Assembly (NCBI GenBank): GCA_907164885.2
Contig: OU015493.1
Coordinates: 49,329,390-49,393,389, forward strand
Length of the DNA stretch: 64,000 nucleotides
Direction of reading: 5' to 3'
DNA from: Dolomedes plantarius
Lineage: Eukaryota > Arthropoda > Arachnida > Araneae > Dolomedidae
A program made the translations under genes and the position numbers. The notes beneath the pieces were generated by a model that was not told the origin of the DNA, made no database searches, and saw only the letters and a list, made by a program, of their open reading frames with translations. Shown in pieces: positions 1 through 11,805 of this stretch. Numbering within the stretch: the first letter of the stretch is position 1; every line of letters begins with the position of its first letter.

Positions 1-1493
<1,493 letters not shown>

Positions 1494-2121
1494 CAAGGTC
1501 GTTCGAAATTTATGGAAATGATTTTGTAATTTATTTTTGTCATTTGCATTTTGAGATAAAAATTTGGCAACTTCATAATAATCTTGTTCTATTGTTTTGT
1601 TTTGATTCGAATGTAAATGAAAAGATTTATTTTGAAAATGGCTAAAAATAAAATAAAATTGATACATGGCTCGAAGGTTTCGAAACTGTGCAAGCGAGGA
1701 TAAATATTCGTATCAACAAATTATAAAGCGGTGTAAAAATCGCGGTTAGGGCATTTCAAAAAAGAGTATTTATAATATATTAAATTTGAAAGGAAAAAAA
1801 GTCTAACTTAAACTAAAAATGAAAAACATGACCGCAAAACCTCATCCTAAGACTCTTCGACTTTTGCGCTTTCAGTTTATTAAAACGAGCTTTAGGAAAA
1901 CGGCATCCAAGAACACTGAACGGAGTGTGGAAAACGGTCCAATAGGAATGGGGTAAAACTAGCATGACAGTACTTAGAAAAAACTTACTTTCATGGAAAA
2001 TTCGAGGTAGAGCTATTGTCAAGAACCATGGCTATCTGATAGAAGCAAATCGCCGCAAAAATACAGCAGTTATACATAAAACTTAAATCAAAATCAATTC
2101 CATAAAGTGCGAACGACCTTC
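1494..2121 (+). mobile_element. Mariner-like MITE or decayed Tc1/mariner element
   Basis: The ends are imperfect inverted repeats of about 33 bp. The left end starts CAAGGTCGTTCGAAATTTAT and the complement of the right end starts GAAGGTCGTTCGCACTTTAT, and the similarity continues into GGAAATGATTTTG versus GGAATTGATTTTG. The left end is preceded by TA (1492-1493); the right end is followed by TG, probably a mutated TA. The interior on the plus strand has broken fragments that read like a helix-turn-helix transposase N-terminus (around ISKKSIYNIL), but no intact frame. The boundaries are well supported by the terminal repeats; the superfamily is inferred from the TA target. Confidence 0.6.
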
Positions 2122-2826
2122 TGCATGCAATGACGATATTTCTAAAATCAATTAAGCATGTATTTTTTCGGTTGCTAAATGAATACTTTATTTAAATATG
2201 CATGTTTCTAAATAACTGGTTTGTGTACTGATGAAGTATAAACTATGTTTAATGTTTGAAGGCTTTTATATTTAACTTTTATATTATAAATGAACCCTAA
2301 ACCTAATTTCAAAGTTTAAATCGAATTTATGGCAATATGAGCGAAATAATTTCGTAACGCGTATTTATTTTAATGAAAATATTATTTTTAGAGGAATAAT
2401 CAATTTATAAAATGTTTATGTCGAAGGGAATTTTCATCATTACTGTAACAGATATGAGACTGAACTGAACTTGATTTCATAAAAATTGGAATTAAACGGA
2501 ATGTGTATTTCTTAAACATCCCTTAAAATACTTCATTAGCATAATGTGAGCGCGATGCGTTCTAAATAATAGTATAGAGGTAAAATGATATTGGCTCAGA
2601 AATGATATACTGAATAATGTTTTAAATTTTCGATCGACTGGATGAAATTTTATTCCTATGCTTTGCAGCTGATATTTCCCTCAATCATCTTCATTTCAGA
2701 TCATAATCTTTTACAGACTTTTATAAAAATTTGAAAGCTGTATTCGGTCTTTTTTCTTTGCAGTTTGTTTGCAGTCACACTGAGGGTTCACGAAGATACT
2801 TACAAATTTATAGTAAGTCAAAACCA
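2122..2826. other. AT-rich non-coding stretch
   Basis: I see no terminal repeats, open frame or RNA-like structure in this stretch. It ends in the A of the A|T dinucleotide into which the next Helitron is inserted. Confidence 0.5.
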
Positions 2827-3568
2827 TCTATATACATATAAAACAGTTCCATAACTGACTGACTGACTGACTAACCGACTGTAAATGAAAAGATTAACGC
2901 ACACACAGATAACGCACAGACCAAACCGTTGGATCTAAAGGTCTGAAATATTGCCTGGCGATTCTTCTTATATTGTAGGGATGTACTAAGAAATATTTTA
3001 GAAAAATTCATCTTAGATATTTTTAAATTAAATGTTTAAGCTGTTTTTGTAATTTTTTTAAAGTTTGCATTTAATATAATAATCTGAGGGTTATAAAATT
3101 CATACCACGAGAAAGACCATAAAAATTCCTTTAAAATGTAATCTTTTTCGAATAATTACCTCTTTTTTCTGATTTTTGGTGATTTTTTAAATATCAATTT
3201 CTAGAATTTAATTTTCTAAATGCTGATCACGTGTTTTCTTGTATTTTTGTGATATTTTAAACTAATTTTTCGTCACGTGCATAATAACGAAATAAATTGG
3301 AAAAAAATGATCTCTAATGCGGTAGACGATTGGACATTATCCAAAAAAATATTAAAATACAGTAAAAGAAATGTTCCTCAAACTGTACTATATTCTTTAG
3401 TATATTCTATCAGATTCAATTTGAATATTTTCTTCTACAATACTTTGTCTTTAAAAATATCCGTTACGATTTTTTTATAAATATTTTTGTTTTTGTCATT
3501 AATTGCATACATTGACCGTTGAATTTAATTTGAATGTACTGCGTAGCGAAGTACGGGTTTTCAGCTAG
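2827..3568 (+). mobile_element. Non-autonomous Helitron, family A, copy 1
   Basis: The element starts TCTATATACATATAAAAC and ends TCAGCTAG, which fits the Helitron rule of 5' TC and 3' CTRR. The host base before it is A and the one after it is T, the expected A|T target. Just upstream of the 3' end a hairpin (GTACT, loop, AGTAC) lies before GGGTTTTCAGCTAG. A TGACTGACTGAC motif follows the 5' end. Two diverged inverted copies lie at 23075-23902 and 48655-49378, which confirms the boundaries. It carries no Rep/helicase; a 67-codon frame at 3277-3480 is not conserved in the other copies. This is the only copy with an intact CTAG. Confidence 0.82.
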
Positions 3569-3576
3569 TTAGGGTA

Positions 3577-5129
3577 CAGAGGTGGAAATTGATTTATGAA
3601 AATATGATTTTTTAACAAAAACATTTTTAATATTCATTAAAAATTAATGAAACTTCATACATTATACATGCTATGTATAACAAAGGAGTTACAAAAATAA
3701 ATTTCATACATAATAATAAACAAAAGGATAAGGTCAAAAATTAGATTTTCGTAACATACAAACATGGAAATTGATTTATAAAATATCATATTTCATTCAC
3801 ATTAATAGATAGTAAAGCCACCTTTCTGCATCAAACTTGCTTTTATTCTAGATGGCATTGATAAAACAAGATTATGAATGTACTTATGTTGAATTTGTTT
3901 CCAGTTTGGTAGATTGAAGCTTTCAGTTCTACAAGTGATGTGTACTGCATCCATTCTGCATAATCCTTTCTAACAAGCTGTCCCCAAACGTTTTGGATGG
4001 GGTTCAAATCAAGACTATTAGGTGGATGATGTAAAAAACAATATTCTGTTCGTCAAACCAATCTTTCATTGCATTTGCAGTGTGAATACTTCCATTGTCT
4101 TGCATGGAGATGTAAGCTAAACTATAATATTGCCATGCAAATGGACGAAGAGAATTTTCTAAAACTGAGCTGTAATCAAATTAATTCTGGTGACCATTTA
4201 TAAATGCAATTTTCCTTCTGCCATCATAAACAATCGCTGCCCAAATCATCAAACTTCCACCACCAAATTTCTGCTGAATGTAGATTTTGGTTCTTTTCGG
4301 AGGTCCTCCCAGTAATACTTCAAACCATCGGGGACATCCACATTAAATTTCTTTTCATTGGAGAAAATGACCTTCTTCCAATTGTCTCCCATTGCCATGT
4401 ACTTCTCGCAATACTGAAAACGCATCTGCTTGTGACTCAGAAGTATCTTTCCAGACTTCATTTTCAACCATCTCAAGCTCCACGAAGAATGTAAAATTTG
4501 CCTAACTCTTCTAGAAGTAACAGGAAGGGATACATCTGCACAAATCTGCTTTGAACTGGGGCCGGTTTTTGATAGAAGTTGAAGATTCACCCTTTTCTCC
4601 ATTTTAGTTAAACGTGGATTACCTCTTTTGTTAAAATTTTTGACATAATTTGCTGAATCTTTTCTATAGTTATATATTACATCAACTGATCTTTTAATTA
4701 ATTTACAAATTTCCGGAACAGATTTTTCACATTCTAGATATGCATCGATTTTGGCTCTTTCGTCTTCTGACCACACATTTCGTTTACCCATCATGAAAAG
4801 TATGACTGAAACGTATTGCTTCCAATATATAGCACTTTTTATGTCTACTGCGCACGTCACGTTACTTGTTTTATGCAAATTTTTGTCACATTACTTCAGA
4901 ATAGCCAATGAAATGTGATATTTCATAAATCAATTTCCATGTTTGTATGTTACGAAAGTCTAATTTTTTACCTTATTTTTTTTGTTTATTATTATGTATG
5001 AAATTTAATTTTTGTAAATTATTTGTTATACCTAGAATGTATAATGTATGAAATTTCCTTCATTTTTAACGAATACGAAAGAAGTTTTTGTTAAAAAACC
5101 TTGTTTTCATAAATCAATTTCCAGCACTG
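3577..5129 (-). mobile_element. Tc3-like Tc1/mariner transposon, full length, inactive
   Basis: The inverted ends read CAGAGGTGGAAATTGATTTA on the left and CAGTGCTGGAAATTGATTTA on the right (complement). Each end is flanked by TA (3575-3576 and 5130-5131). The similarity of the arms continues far inward (AAAAACTTC and the ATGTATGAAATT motif), giving unusually long inverted repeats of roughly 150-200 bp. The single broken transposase gene fills the centre on the minus strand. The element inserted only six bases downstream of the Helitron end at 3568. Confidence 0.9.
3802..4791 (-). pseudogene. Tc3-like transposase pseudogene
   Basis: A DDE transposase that would cut and paste its own element. 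The start is placed at the Met of MGKRNVWSEDERAKIDAY rather than the earlier Met 29 codons upstream, because family members begin with this helix-turn-helix sequence. The first 180 residues are open, covering the helix-turn-helix DNA-binding part and the start of the catalytic domain. The first catalytic motif reads VIFSNEKKFNVD, where the family has Asp in place of Asn, so the first catalytic Asp is lost. The frame breaks near 4249. Downstream fragments in other frames (GGGSLMIWAAI, NGSIHTANAMKDWF, an end reading MPSRIKASLMQKGGFTIY) show that the C-terminal half is present but frameshifted. Confidence 0.85.
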
Positions 5130-5131
5130 TA

Positions 5132-6179
5132 TAGAGGTCCATCACAATTACTCTTCGTAAGAGTTTTTTAATCTCAACACCTCGAAATCTTGTGCTATAA
5201 AAGGGTACGTAGATTTGTTTATATTTCCTCGGAAGTTGGCAGTGTTTTCTTCTCCGTGCTAAAATACTTCATAAATTACTTTAAAAAATCGAAAACATAT
5301 TAGTGACGGCTAAGTATGCTGCTTTATATAATTTAAAAATTACAGTAAAAAAATCCCTTAATTTTTACAAATATTTGGTGACTTTAAATACCTTCCTTTA
5401 ACTCTTTTCTATCCATAGACTCAGCTATGGTGATATGCTGTCAAGGCACATCGAAATTATAAATCTTAATTATTCGTGGAGGACACGATATGCAACTTAT
5501 GGACAAGGTCTGGTACTTTGCAAACTTGACACCTATTGTGTAGTTGTTATTATTATGAATTCATGTTATTTTACCCCAGACATTTGTGAAGATATTGAAA
5601 GTTTCGATAATGCAGATAATTTTGGATTCTGAAATACATAGAAGTACTGCTATGGTAGATGATAATGAAATTTACGACACTGACGAAATAGAGATAACAG
5701 TACATATTAAGCGAAAATTGCAAGTTATTGGGTGCCGCAGAAATGGCGACACTACGTATAGAAATTTGAATACGAATATTGGAGCGATCTATGGGTATAT
5801 GGTAATAGAATAAAAGAAATATGAATACGAATAATGTAAGGGAGTACTTGTTCCTACTTCCAAAAATCTTCAATCCACACGGCTAGAGAGGCACACATCA
5901 AATAAAAACATAGCCATATGTACCATATGCAAGCGACTTTATTATCTTTTACATCTAAGAATTAAGAACTAAGAACGGCTTCTTGTTTTACTATTGCCAT
6001 ACAGGAGAATGTTACTTTACGGTTATTGTACTTTCTCTGCTGCCACTCGACAGAATATAACGTTGTGGTTGTCATGGGAATCGCTAGCAGCGTTTCATAT
6101 AAAATGCTCCACAGTTAATAAAAAAAATCACTTCTATGAGTCACTAGCCTCCTCTACCGGGCTATTCGGAATATTGGGG
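5132..6179. other. No clear gene
   Basis: Several short frames are open here (5435-5632, 5586-5813, 5571-5873 minus), but none shows a domain. The frame at 5586-5813 contains KLQVIGCRRNGDTTYRNL, which looks faintly like a Tc1 helix-turn-helix and may be a relic. The rest is AT-rich and featureless to me. Confidence 0.4.
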
Positions 6180-6535
6180 TTCAAGATAGCCTTGTGGTAG
6201 CGTGCTGAATTTCGGTGCAGAGGGTACTCAGATCGAATCCCGTAGTGCGTCATTAAATACCCCCCATCGCTAGATCCGATATGGGCTCTTTATATCTATT
6301 AACCGGAAAGTCCCTCTATGTGGTCAGAGAGGGTAGCAGTGGATACGATCTCCCCAGATGTCGCTCCTGTAGGTGCTCTGTCAAAATTAAGGTGTTAACT
6401 ATCTAAGACCGACTCAGACCCTTGTGATGCTTTATAAACCGGAGCAACAAATTTGAGCCGGAAGACTATATGGACAAGGTCTGGAACTTCCAGCCCAGGA
6501 GCATTAGAAACAACAAGAAGAAAAACACCAACAAG
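6180..6535 (+). repeat. tRNA-derived SINE
   Basis: The head carries a pol III A box (TAGCCTTGTGG, 6187-6197) and a B box (AGATCGAATCC, 6230-6240), spaced as in a tRNA. The body (about 6290-6400) contains GGAAAGTCCCTC and AGATGTCGCTCCTGTAGGTGC, which recur in diverged form near 24100-24170 (GAAAGTCCCTCC, AGATGTCGTCTCTGTGGGTG). The tail is A-rich (AGAAACAACAAGAAGAAAAA). There is no coding potential. Confidence 0.68.
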
Positions 6536-6581
6536 TAATTTACAGTAAAACTAAAGAATCCTGCCACACTTGTTTCATTAA

Positions 6582-6822
6582 CCTTTTCAGGGGCAAAAAC
6601 CTCCACCGTTTTCAAGGTGCAGATTTTTTTCAAGATTTTTTTAAATCTAAATAATCTTGAAAATTGTTTAAATTAAATGTTGCAGAATGTTTTTACTTCA
6701 TTAAACTGATAACAGATGGCAGTACTAGCCATTTTTCTGCTCATTTAACTGGAATACATTGAATGCAAGTGAAAAAATCTAGGTTTGGCGTTTGCACTGT
6801 GCAAACGGTGCCCCTCAAAGAG
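6582..6822. mobile_element. piggyBac-type MITE
   Basis: A 241-bp element is bounded by TTAA on both sides (6578-6581 and 6823-6826). Its ends are inverted repeats, CCTTTTCAGGGGCA on the left and CTCTTTGAGGGGCA (complement) on the right. TTAA duplications are the hallmark of piggyBac transposition. There is no coding capacity. It resembles in end sequence, but is not the same as, the piggyBac at 56474-57939 (CCCTTTCGCGGCGAACG). Confidence 0.7.
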
Positions 6823-6826
6823 TTAA

Positions 6827-7970
6827 GAGTAGGCTGTACATGGGATCTCAGTGCTTGTACAGAATGCATACTATGACGGGCTATAAGACATAAAATTCAA
6901 AAATATTCTCCATAGCCATCACATTTCAAATAGAAATAAAATAATAATAAATAACGATTATGTTAAGTCTTTTATTCGATTACAAAAAATTAAAGCAGAA
7001 TACAAATTTGACTGGTGGGCAGAGTGTTTTACCTGAAAATAATTATTTACAAAAGAAATTATAAAATAATAATATCTGGCAAAAATGAAGGCTAAAGATA
7101 ATTCAACTAGAATTATTTCTCTTTCGAAAAGCATACACATTATATAATTTTTCAAAGGATTCATTTTTGCCATGTAATTTAAAAATATTCAGTTTAAAGT
7201 GACTGGGTAATACAGCTAGAGTAGATTTAAAAGTCCATCCAGCTATCCAAACAAAATATCCCTATGTCGAAATAAATTTACTCTTTAAAGCTGCTGTTGC
7301 TTTATTTAAATCCCTTAGGACGGATTTGGAGTCAGAAAATTTAGTCCGCGAATTTAGGAGGAATTCAACATCTTTATACTTCTTTTTAATGGACTTTTGA
7401 AATCGTAGTGCTTAAAATAACTTCCAGAAATGTCAAAAATAGACAGTAAATTTGTAAAATAATTTAAATATTCCATTTTGGGATATAAATAGAATAATTT
7501 TTGTGTGCTGATCATTATTATTCGTAACGTTAATGTTTTAATTTAATAGATGTGATATTATGAATTATTTTAGCCTGATTATGAAGGTAAATAACAATTT
7601 ACACTGGGAGATATGAAATATATATATTTTTAATAAGCAGAAGAAAATATTGGAGATATGCTAGTCTTTATTCCTCGTATAAATTTATTTTAGCCCGTTA
7701 GAATACATGCAATCAATATCGCAATAAAATATATTTTTACGTTTCTGTAATTCACTGCAGCAACTGTTGTAAATTAGAAATTTCTATTTGTAAACATGAG
7801 GTGTCCTTGAAATATTTTAAACCAAATTACACATCTTCCGTTAGAAAATATTTGGCAAGGGGTTACCATTCTACAGGTATTTTTTTTTTGAAAGTAACTC
7901 CGTATAGCTGGCATATGACAATACTTTAACCCTGAACTAATTTTTGCCAAATGACTGATGAAGAGATGAT
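6827..7970. other. AT-rich non-coding stretch
   Basis: A 71-codon minus-strand frame (6958-7173) is open by chance; its composition is unremarkable and I recognise no domain. I see nothing else in this stretch. Confidence 0.45.
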
Positions 7971-8250
7971 ACAGGGTGCTGCAGAATAGACTGCTTCCTT
8001 TTAAAGGGTAACAAAAAATGAACGGAAGAATTTACAGAAAAATATTATATTTTTGAAAAGTAGTTATAATCTAGTTTACTTCCACTACGTTTTGAAAATA
8101 ACTTCACTTAGGTGGCACCATTTATTTGCGATGCAACTGCCGAAGCCATTCTCTAAAGTTTTCCATCACTCTGTTAATCATCTCTAAGGAATGGCGACAA
8201 TTTCCCCACGAATAGCGGATTCACGGACTCTTTTCCTTTTATCAGGTATT
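7971..8250 (-). pseudogene. Decayed 3' end of a Tc1/mariner-like transposase
   Basis: The minus strand reads in pieces as the C-terminal end of a DDE transposase (ESAIRGEIVAIP, then CIANKWCHLSEVIFKT). In arthropod mariner-like elements this last segment follows the catalytic domain. The same stretch recurs at 41060-41480, where a SINE splits it. Shared sequence includes CAACTGCCGAAGCC and TCTCTAAAGTTTT. The left edge carries ACAGGGTGCTGCAGAATAGA, a possible terminal repeat. No other domain of this transposase is visible, so it is a fragment. Confidence 0.5.
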
Positions 8251-8934
8251 CTAAGGTTCTGATGATGACCACTTGATTTCCTTGGTAATACAGATATAAC
8301 TAAAAATAATCCAACAGAGCTAGATAATTATAAGAAGATTGCAGACAAAAAACAAACAGAAATCAAGCACTCAGGGCTCCACGCACCAGAGGCAAGATTC
8401 TGTAGTAGTGCCGGAACCGAACCAGAAATCGGGGTAACCGACTGGTCTCGTCTTCAGCCTAACCAAATCAGTAAACCTCAAGAAGAACTTTCTGAATAGG
8501 ATGCAGGTATAACCAAAAGACATCCCAAGGCCCCGAGATCCCCATTGAAACATTTAGTCAAAAGAAAATGAAAAGACACAGACAACTTACAGTAAGAGAT
8601 CAACGCACCATACATGCAAGTTCACATACAATCCTAATGAAAAGCCAAAGATGCATACATACCGTAATTCCGTATATGGCGGATATGGCGAAACAGCAGC
8701 CCAATTTTACCTTAGTAGTTACGTCACTGTAACAAAACCACAGCGCCACACCCTATTGAAGTTTAAACAAATGAAAACAGAAACCCTATCCTAAACGTCT
8801 CTAAAATATACCTGAGTCTAAATGCCATTTTTTTAAAAACTTTTAAATTGTCCAAATGTTTAGGGAAATTTTTCTTACGTAGGTTTTCCTCCAAAAAATG
8901 CCTCCAAAAAATGTTCACCGTTGTTACATATGTT
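8251..8934. other. No gene recognised
   Basis: This stretch is somewhat richer in GC between 8360 and 8560. A 60-codon minus-strand frame there (8371-8553) matches nothing I know. The region may be a decayed SINE, but I cannot find convincing A and B boxes. Confidence 0.4.
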
Positions 8935-9180
8935 TTTTTTTTCTGTATAGTTGTGGGTAAAAGCTATTATAATAAATTTTATAGTTCAAGTTGCTATGGG
9001 AATTGGTAAACGTGATAACCTCAAAGTGAAAATCTAATCTTTTATCATATATCCCAATTTTTAATTCGCTATTTTGAATTTTAATTTTTAAATCTAGATA
9101 AATCACAAAATGATAATTATCGTTAGTCCTGATTAAAGTTCCTCTGGGTAGATTTGATTACGAAATTCCAAATCGTTGCC
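8935..9180 (-). pseudogene. Penelope-like reverse transcriptase fragment
   Basis: The minus strand encodes IYLDLKIKIQ followed by IGIYDKRLDFHFEV, and upstream of it, in another frame, FRNQIYPEEL. In Penelope-like RTs these belong to the segment after the catalytic YxDD: an IYP-L motif, then a FLDL-type motif, then IYDKR(D)DF. The same order is seen in the larger relic at 53340-55257 (INYLDL then YSIYDKRDSY). Only the thumb-proximal part is left here and at least one frameshift lies in it. The two copies differ enough to be different families or very old. The alternative is chance similarity, which I think unlikely because two motifs occur in the right order and spacing. Confidence 0.55.
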
Positions 9181-9484
9181 GTTAAAAATTATAAGATAAT
9201 AAAGAGGTAATACAGACCTTCGTAATACAGACCAATATGTCTCACGATTAAAATCCATTGAAGGATTGTTTGTCGATCAGTCACGGCATCATATCCATAC
9301 AGCCCTCTATGTCGTGATTACAGAATCGTTTTTATTAAAGAACGCATATATAGAGAAATCTCCATGTTCACCGGACCGACTCATGTTGTCTACTGACACG
9401 AGACCAGTAGTGGTCAACATCGAAAGCTGATGGTCTCCCTATTTCACACCGCAAGACTGCTGGGCATTCATTTAATTGCACACC
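9181..9484. other. No gene recognised
   Basis: I see only the host flank of the hAT insertion. The last eight bases of the flank (9485-9492, ATATAGGT) are its target duplication. Confidence 0.5.
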
Positions 9485-9492
9485 ATATAGGT
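9485..9492. repeat. 8-bp hAT target duplication, left copy
   Basis: ATATAGGT lies directly before the hAT left end and is repeated exactly at 21939-21946, 12.4 kb away. Confidence 0.92.
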
Positions 9493-9901
9493 CATGGGTT
9501 CCCAAAGTGGGCGACACCGCCCCCTGGGGGGCGCTGGAACGATCCAAGGGGACGGTAGCACCTCTGGAGACATTTGGGGGGCGGTGAACGAAAATAAGGG
9601 GGCGGCGAAAGCATAAAGAAAGAAGACAAGACAATTCTAAAACATTCCGAGGACACTTGACACAGAGTGTACGGGAAGACCTAGGTGGGAAACAATCATG
9701 TATTGTGAGACTTGTTAAGTATCTAGCGACTTAGTTTCTATATTTGGTCGTATTTATAGCCCTGAGCATCTTGGGCAGTACCCCTGAATCTATTTTTTGC
9801 ACGAGGAGGCCTCCCATTTCCACGGGATTTTATCACTTGCGGTCACTGATGATTCCGCCTAACAAATCTTCTTTAAAGTTTAAACTGGACCGCCTTAATT
9901 A

Positions 9902-10038
9902 TATCCGGACCATATGGCTTTTGAGTACCGCTAATGCCATAATAATAATAATAATAATAAATATATATATTTATATATATATATATTATTATTATTATTT
10001 TTGCATTAGCGGTACTCAAAAGCCATATGGTCCGGATA
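9902..10038. mobile_element. Palindromic MITE with perfect 36-bp arms
   Basis: Arm 9902-9937 (begins TATCCGGACCATATGGC) is the exact reverse complement of 10003-10038. TA lies on both sides (9900-9901 and 10039-10040). The 65-bp spacer is almost entirely ATA and TA repeats. The perfect arms imply recent insertion or ongoing correction. The TA flank suggests mobilisation by a Tc1/mariner transposase. Confidence 0.8.
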
Positions 10039-10049
10039 TATATATATAT

Positions 10050-11293
10050 CAATAAGTATTTGGACAACCGTACAAATGACGATATCTGAGGTCCTGATAT
10101 ACGTCACGCCCTCTGCCGTTAAATATCGTGTAGGAAAGAACATTGGCATTGGTCACATGCAAGGTACTATGGAGTGCAGAGTTATCTGATTTCGAAAAAG
10201 TTGTAATCGTCGGGTATCACAGAAATGGGCGATCCTTAAGGGACATATCTATGGACTGTTACGCCTTTAGTTAGTTAGTTAAGGGGCATATCTAGCGAGC
10301 TGAATTATCCCAAATCGACAGTGACCTATTTGATTCAGCAGTGGCAGGTGTGCGTTGATTGTCAGGATGTGCCACGAGTCGGCAGACCCACGAAACTGGG
10401 AGAAAGAAACCGACGGATGCTGTCGAAGAGAAATTCGGAAGAACCGCACCCAACCGATGGCTCACTTACTCCAGGAGTACCAACATGCATGCGGGAGTGT
10501 TGTTTCGATGAATACCATCCGTAAGAAAGCAGACCTGCTTGGTTTTCATGGTCGTGCTGCCGCCCATAAGCCTTTGATCGCAAATTCCAGCCGCGCTGCT
10601 CGGTTAATGTGGTGCAAAGCACGTCGTAAGGGGACCTTATATCAGTGGAAACGGATTCTCTGGAGTGACTAATCAAGGTTCACCCTCTACCGTTTGGATG
10701 CCAGAGTCTGGGTCTGGCGTCTGCCTGGAGATCGCCTCCTGCCAGAATGCATTGCGCCTACAGTAAAGTTCGGCGAAGGTGGAATTATGGTCTGGGGGTG
10801 TTTCTTCTGGTACGGACTGGGACCCTTGGTCCCAATTCATGGTAAGCTCAACGCCGACGCCTACAGCTCTATTTTGGATGACAGTGTGCTTCCTACGTTG
10901 TGGCAGTTTTACGGGTTGGACCCATATTACTTCCAGTTCGACAACTCCAGCTGCCATGATGCGAGGTCCACCATGGATTGATATGGTGAAAATGGGGTTA
11001 ACCTAACGGACTGGCCTGCCCAGAGCTCAGACCTGAACCCTATCGAGAATCTCTAGGACGAGTTGAATCGACGAATTGAGGGGTGCAACAACCATCCAAA
11101 ATCGATGAAGGAACTTACATGTCTTCTGCAAGCCGAGTGGAAGAAAATATCACTAGCCGTCATGCAAGGACTTGTGGAAAGCATGCCCCGGAGGGCCGAG
11201 GCTGTTATTGCTTCTCATGGATGATGTACCAAGTATCGAATAAGAATAGAATTTTGATTTTCTTTTCTATCACAGGTGTCCAAATAGTTATTG

Positions 11294-11296
<3 letters not shown>
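10050..11296 (+). mobile_element. Tc1-like transposon, near full length, inactive
   Basis: The ends are short inverted repeats: left TCAATAAGTATTTGGACAAC, right (complement) CACCAATAACTATTTGGACA. Both borders abut TA repeats, so the TA target duplication is merged into them. The transposase relic runs on the plus strand. The 1.25-kb length is normal for Tc1. It lies inside the hAT and immediately beside the palindromic MITE. Confidence 0.85.
10180..11224 (+). pseudogene. Tc1-like transposase pseudogene
   Basis: A DD34E transposase. The first catalytic motif reads WSD and is then cut by a TAA where the family has Glu (GAA), followed by [20 protein letters not shown]. The glycine-rich [11 protein letters not shown] follows. 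The second Asp lies in [10 protein letters not shown] and the third residue in DLNPIENL, also followed by a stop codon where Trp is usual. A further stop lies at STMD*Y. The N-terminal helix-turn-helix is spread over several frames (GYHRNGRSLRDIS near 10215). All three catalytic residues survive, but at least three stops and two or more frameshifts inactivate it. The end is the TGA at 11222-11224. No start codon can be fixed. Confidence 0.88.

Positions 11297-11342
<46 letters not shown>
11297..11342. repeat. (TA)n microsatellite between Tc1 and Gypsy-1
   Basis: A pure TA tract fills the gap between the Tc1 right end and the first base of the Gypsy-1 LTR. The Gypsy target duplication is hidden in it, since TATATA also follows the other LTR. 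Confidence 0.95.
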
Positions 11343-11346
<4 letters not shown>

Positions 11347-11782
11347 ACATACATGGACAACCCAAGGGAAGAATGGGCGTCCAGCACATCACTGGGAATG
11401 AAGAGTAGTCGTGGCTCGAATAAACGACGCGGCAAGTTACGGCATTAAATTTTATTAGACGGAGAATACGTCTTTCCAAGACAGTTACAAAATCAAAAAA
11501 GCGTACAGGTTTCCGTTCATGTGGTTTATATAAACTTTGTCATGTGATCAGGATAGCGATTAGGGATTTGCTGTTGTCGATAAGTCACATGTGGTTTTAT
11601 ATAATCTGCGCAGAGCTTATCTAAATATTGGGGACGCCGCGCCTATTTGAAAAAGGAAGCCATTTAATATTTTCTCTCGAGGTTATTAGAACTTAGAATC
11701 AAAAGCGAAATTTAGCTCGTACGCCCAAGGGAATTTAGAATAATGTTAGATTTTAAAATGGTATGGGGTTTTTAATGTTATA
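11343..11782 (-). repeat. Gypsy-1 3' LTR
   Basis: On the element strand the LTR begins TATAACAT and ends ATGTTACA. A TTTATATAAA TATA-like box lies at 11525-11534 and an AATAAA-type polyadenylation signal (TTTATT on the plus strand) at 11451-11456, about 70 bases downstream in the element's sense, which fits the U3-R order. Short frames through the LTR have no support. Confidence 0.92.
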
Positions 11783-11805
11783 GAATATCCCCCCGTCCGA
11801 GAAGA
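11783..11805 (-). promoter_or_regulatory. Gypsy-1 polypurine tract
   Basis: Directly upstream of the 3' LTR on the element strand lies GGACGGGGGGATATTC. This is the position and composition expected for the primer of plus-strand DNA synthesis. Confidence 0.65.

Noticed and set aside
5586..5813. 75-codon frame with KLQVIGCRRNGDTTYRNL
   Set aside because: Faintly like a Tc1 helix-turn-helix, but without GRPR box, catalytic motifs or element ends. Too weak to call.
11083..11448. 121-codon frame across a TA tract and the Gypsy-1 LTR
   Set aside because: It joins a Tc1 tail, a microsatellite and an LTR. The frames repeated in both LTRs (near 11205-11479 and 18786-19162) occur only because the LTRs are identical.
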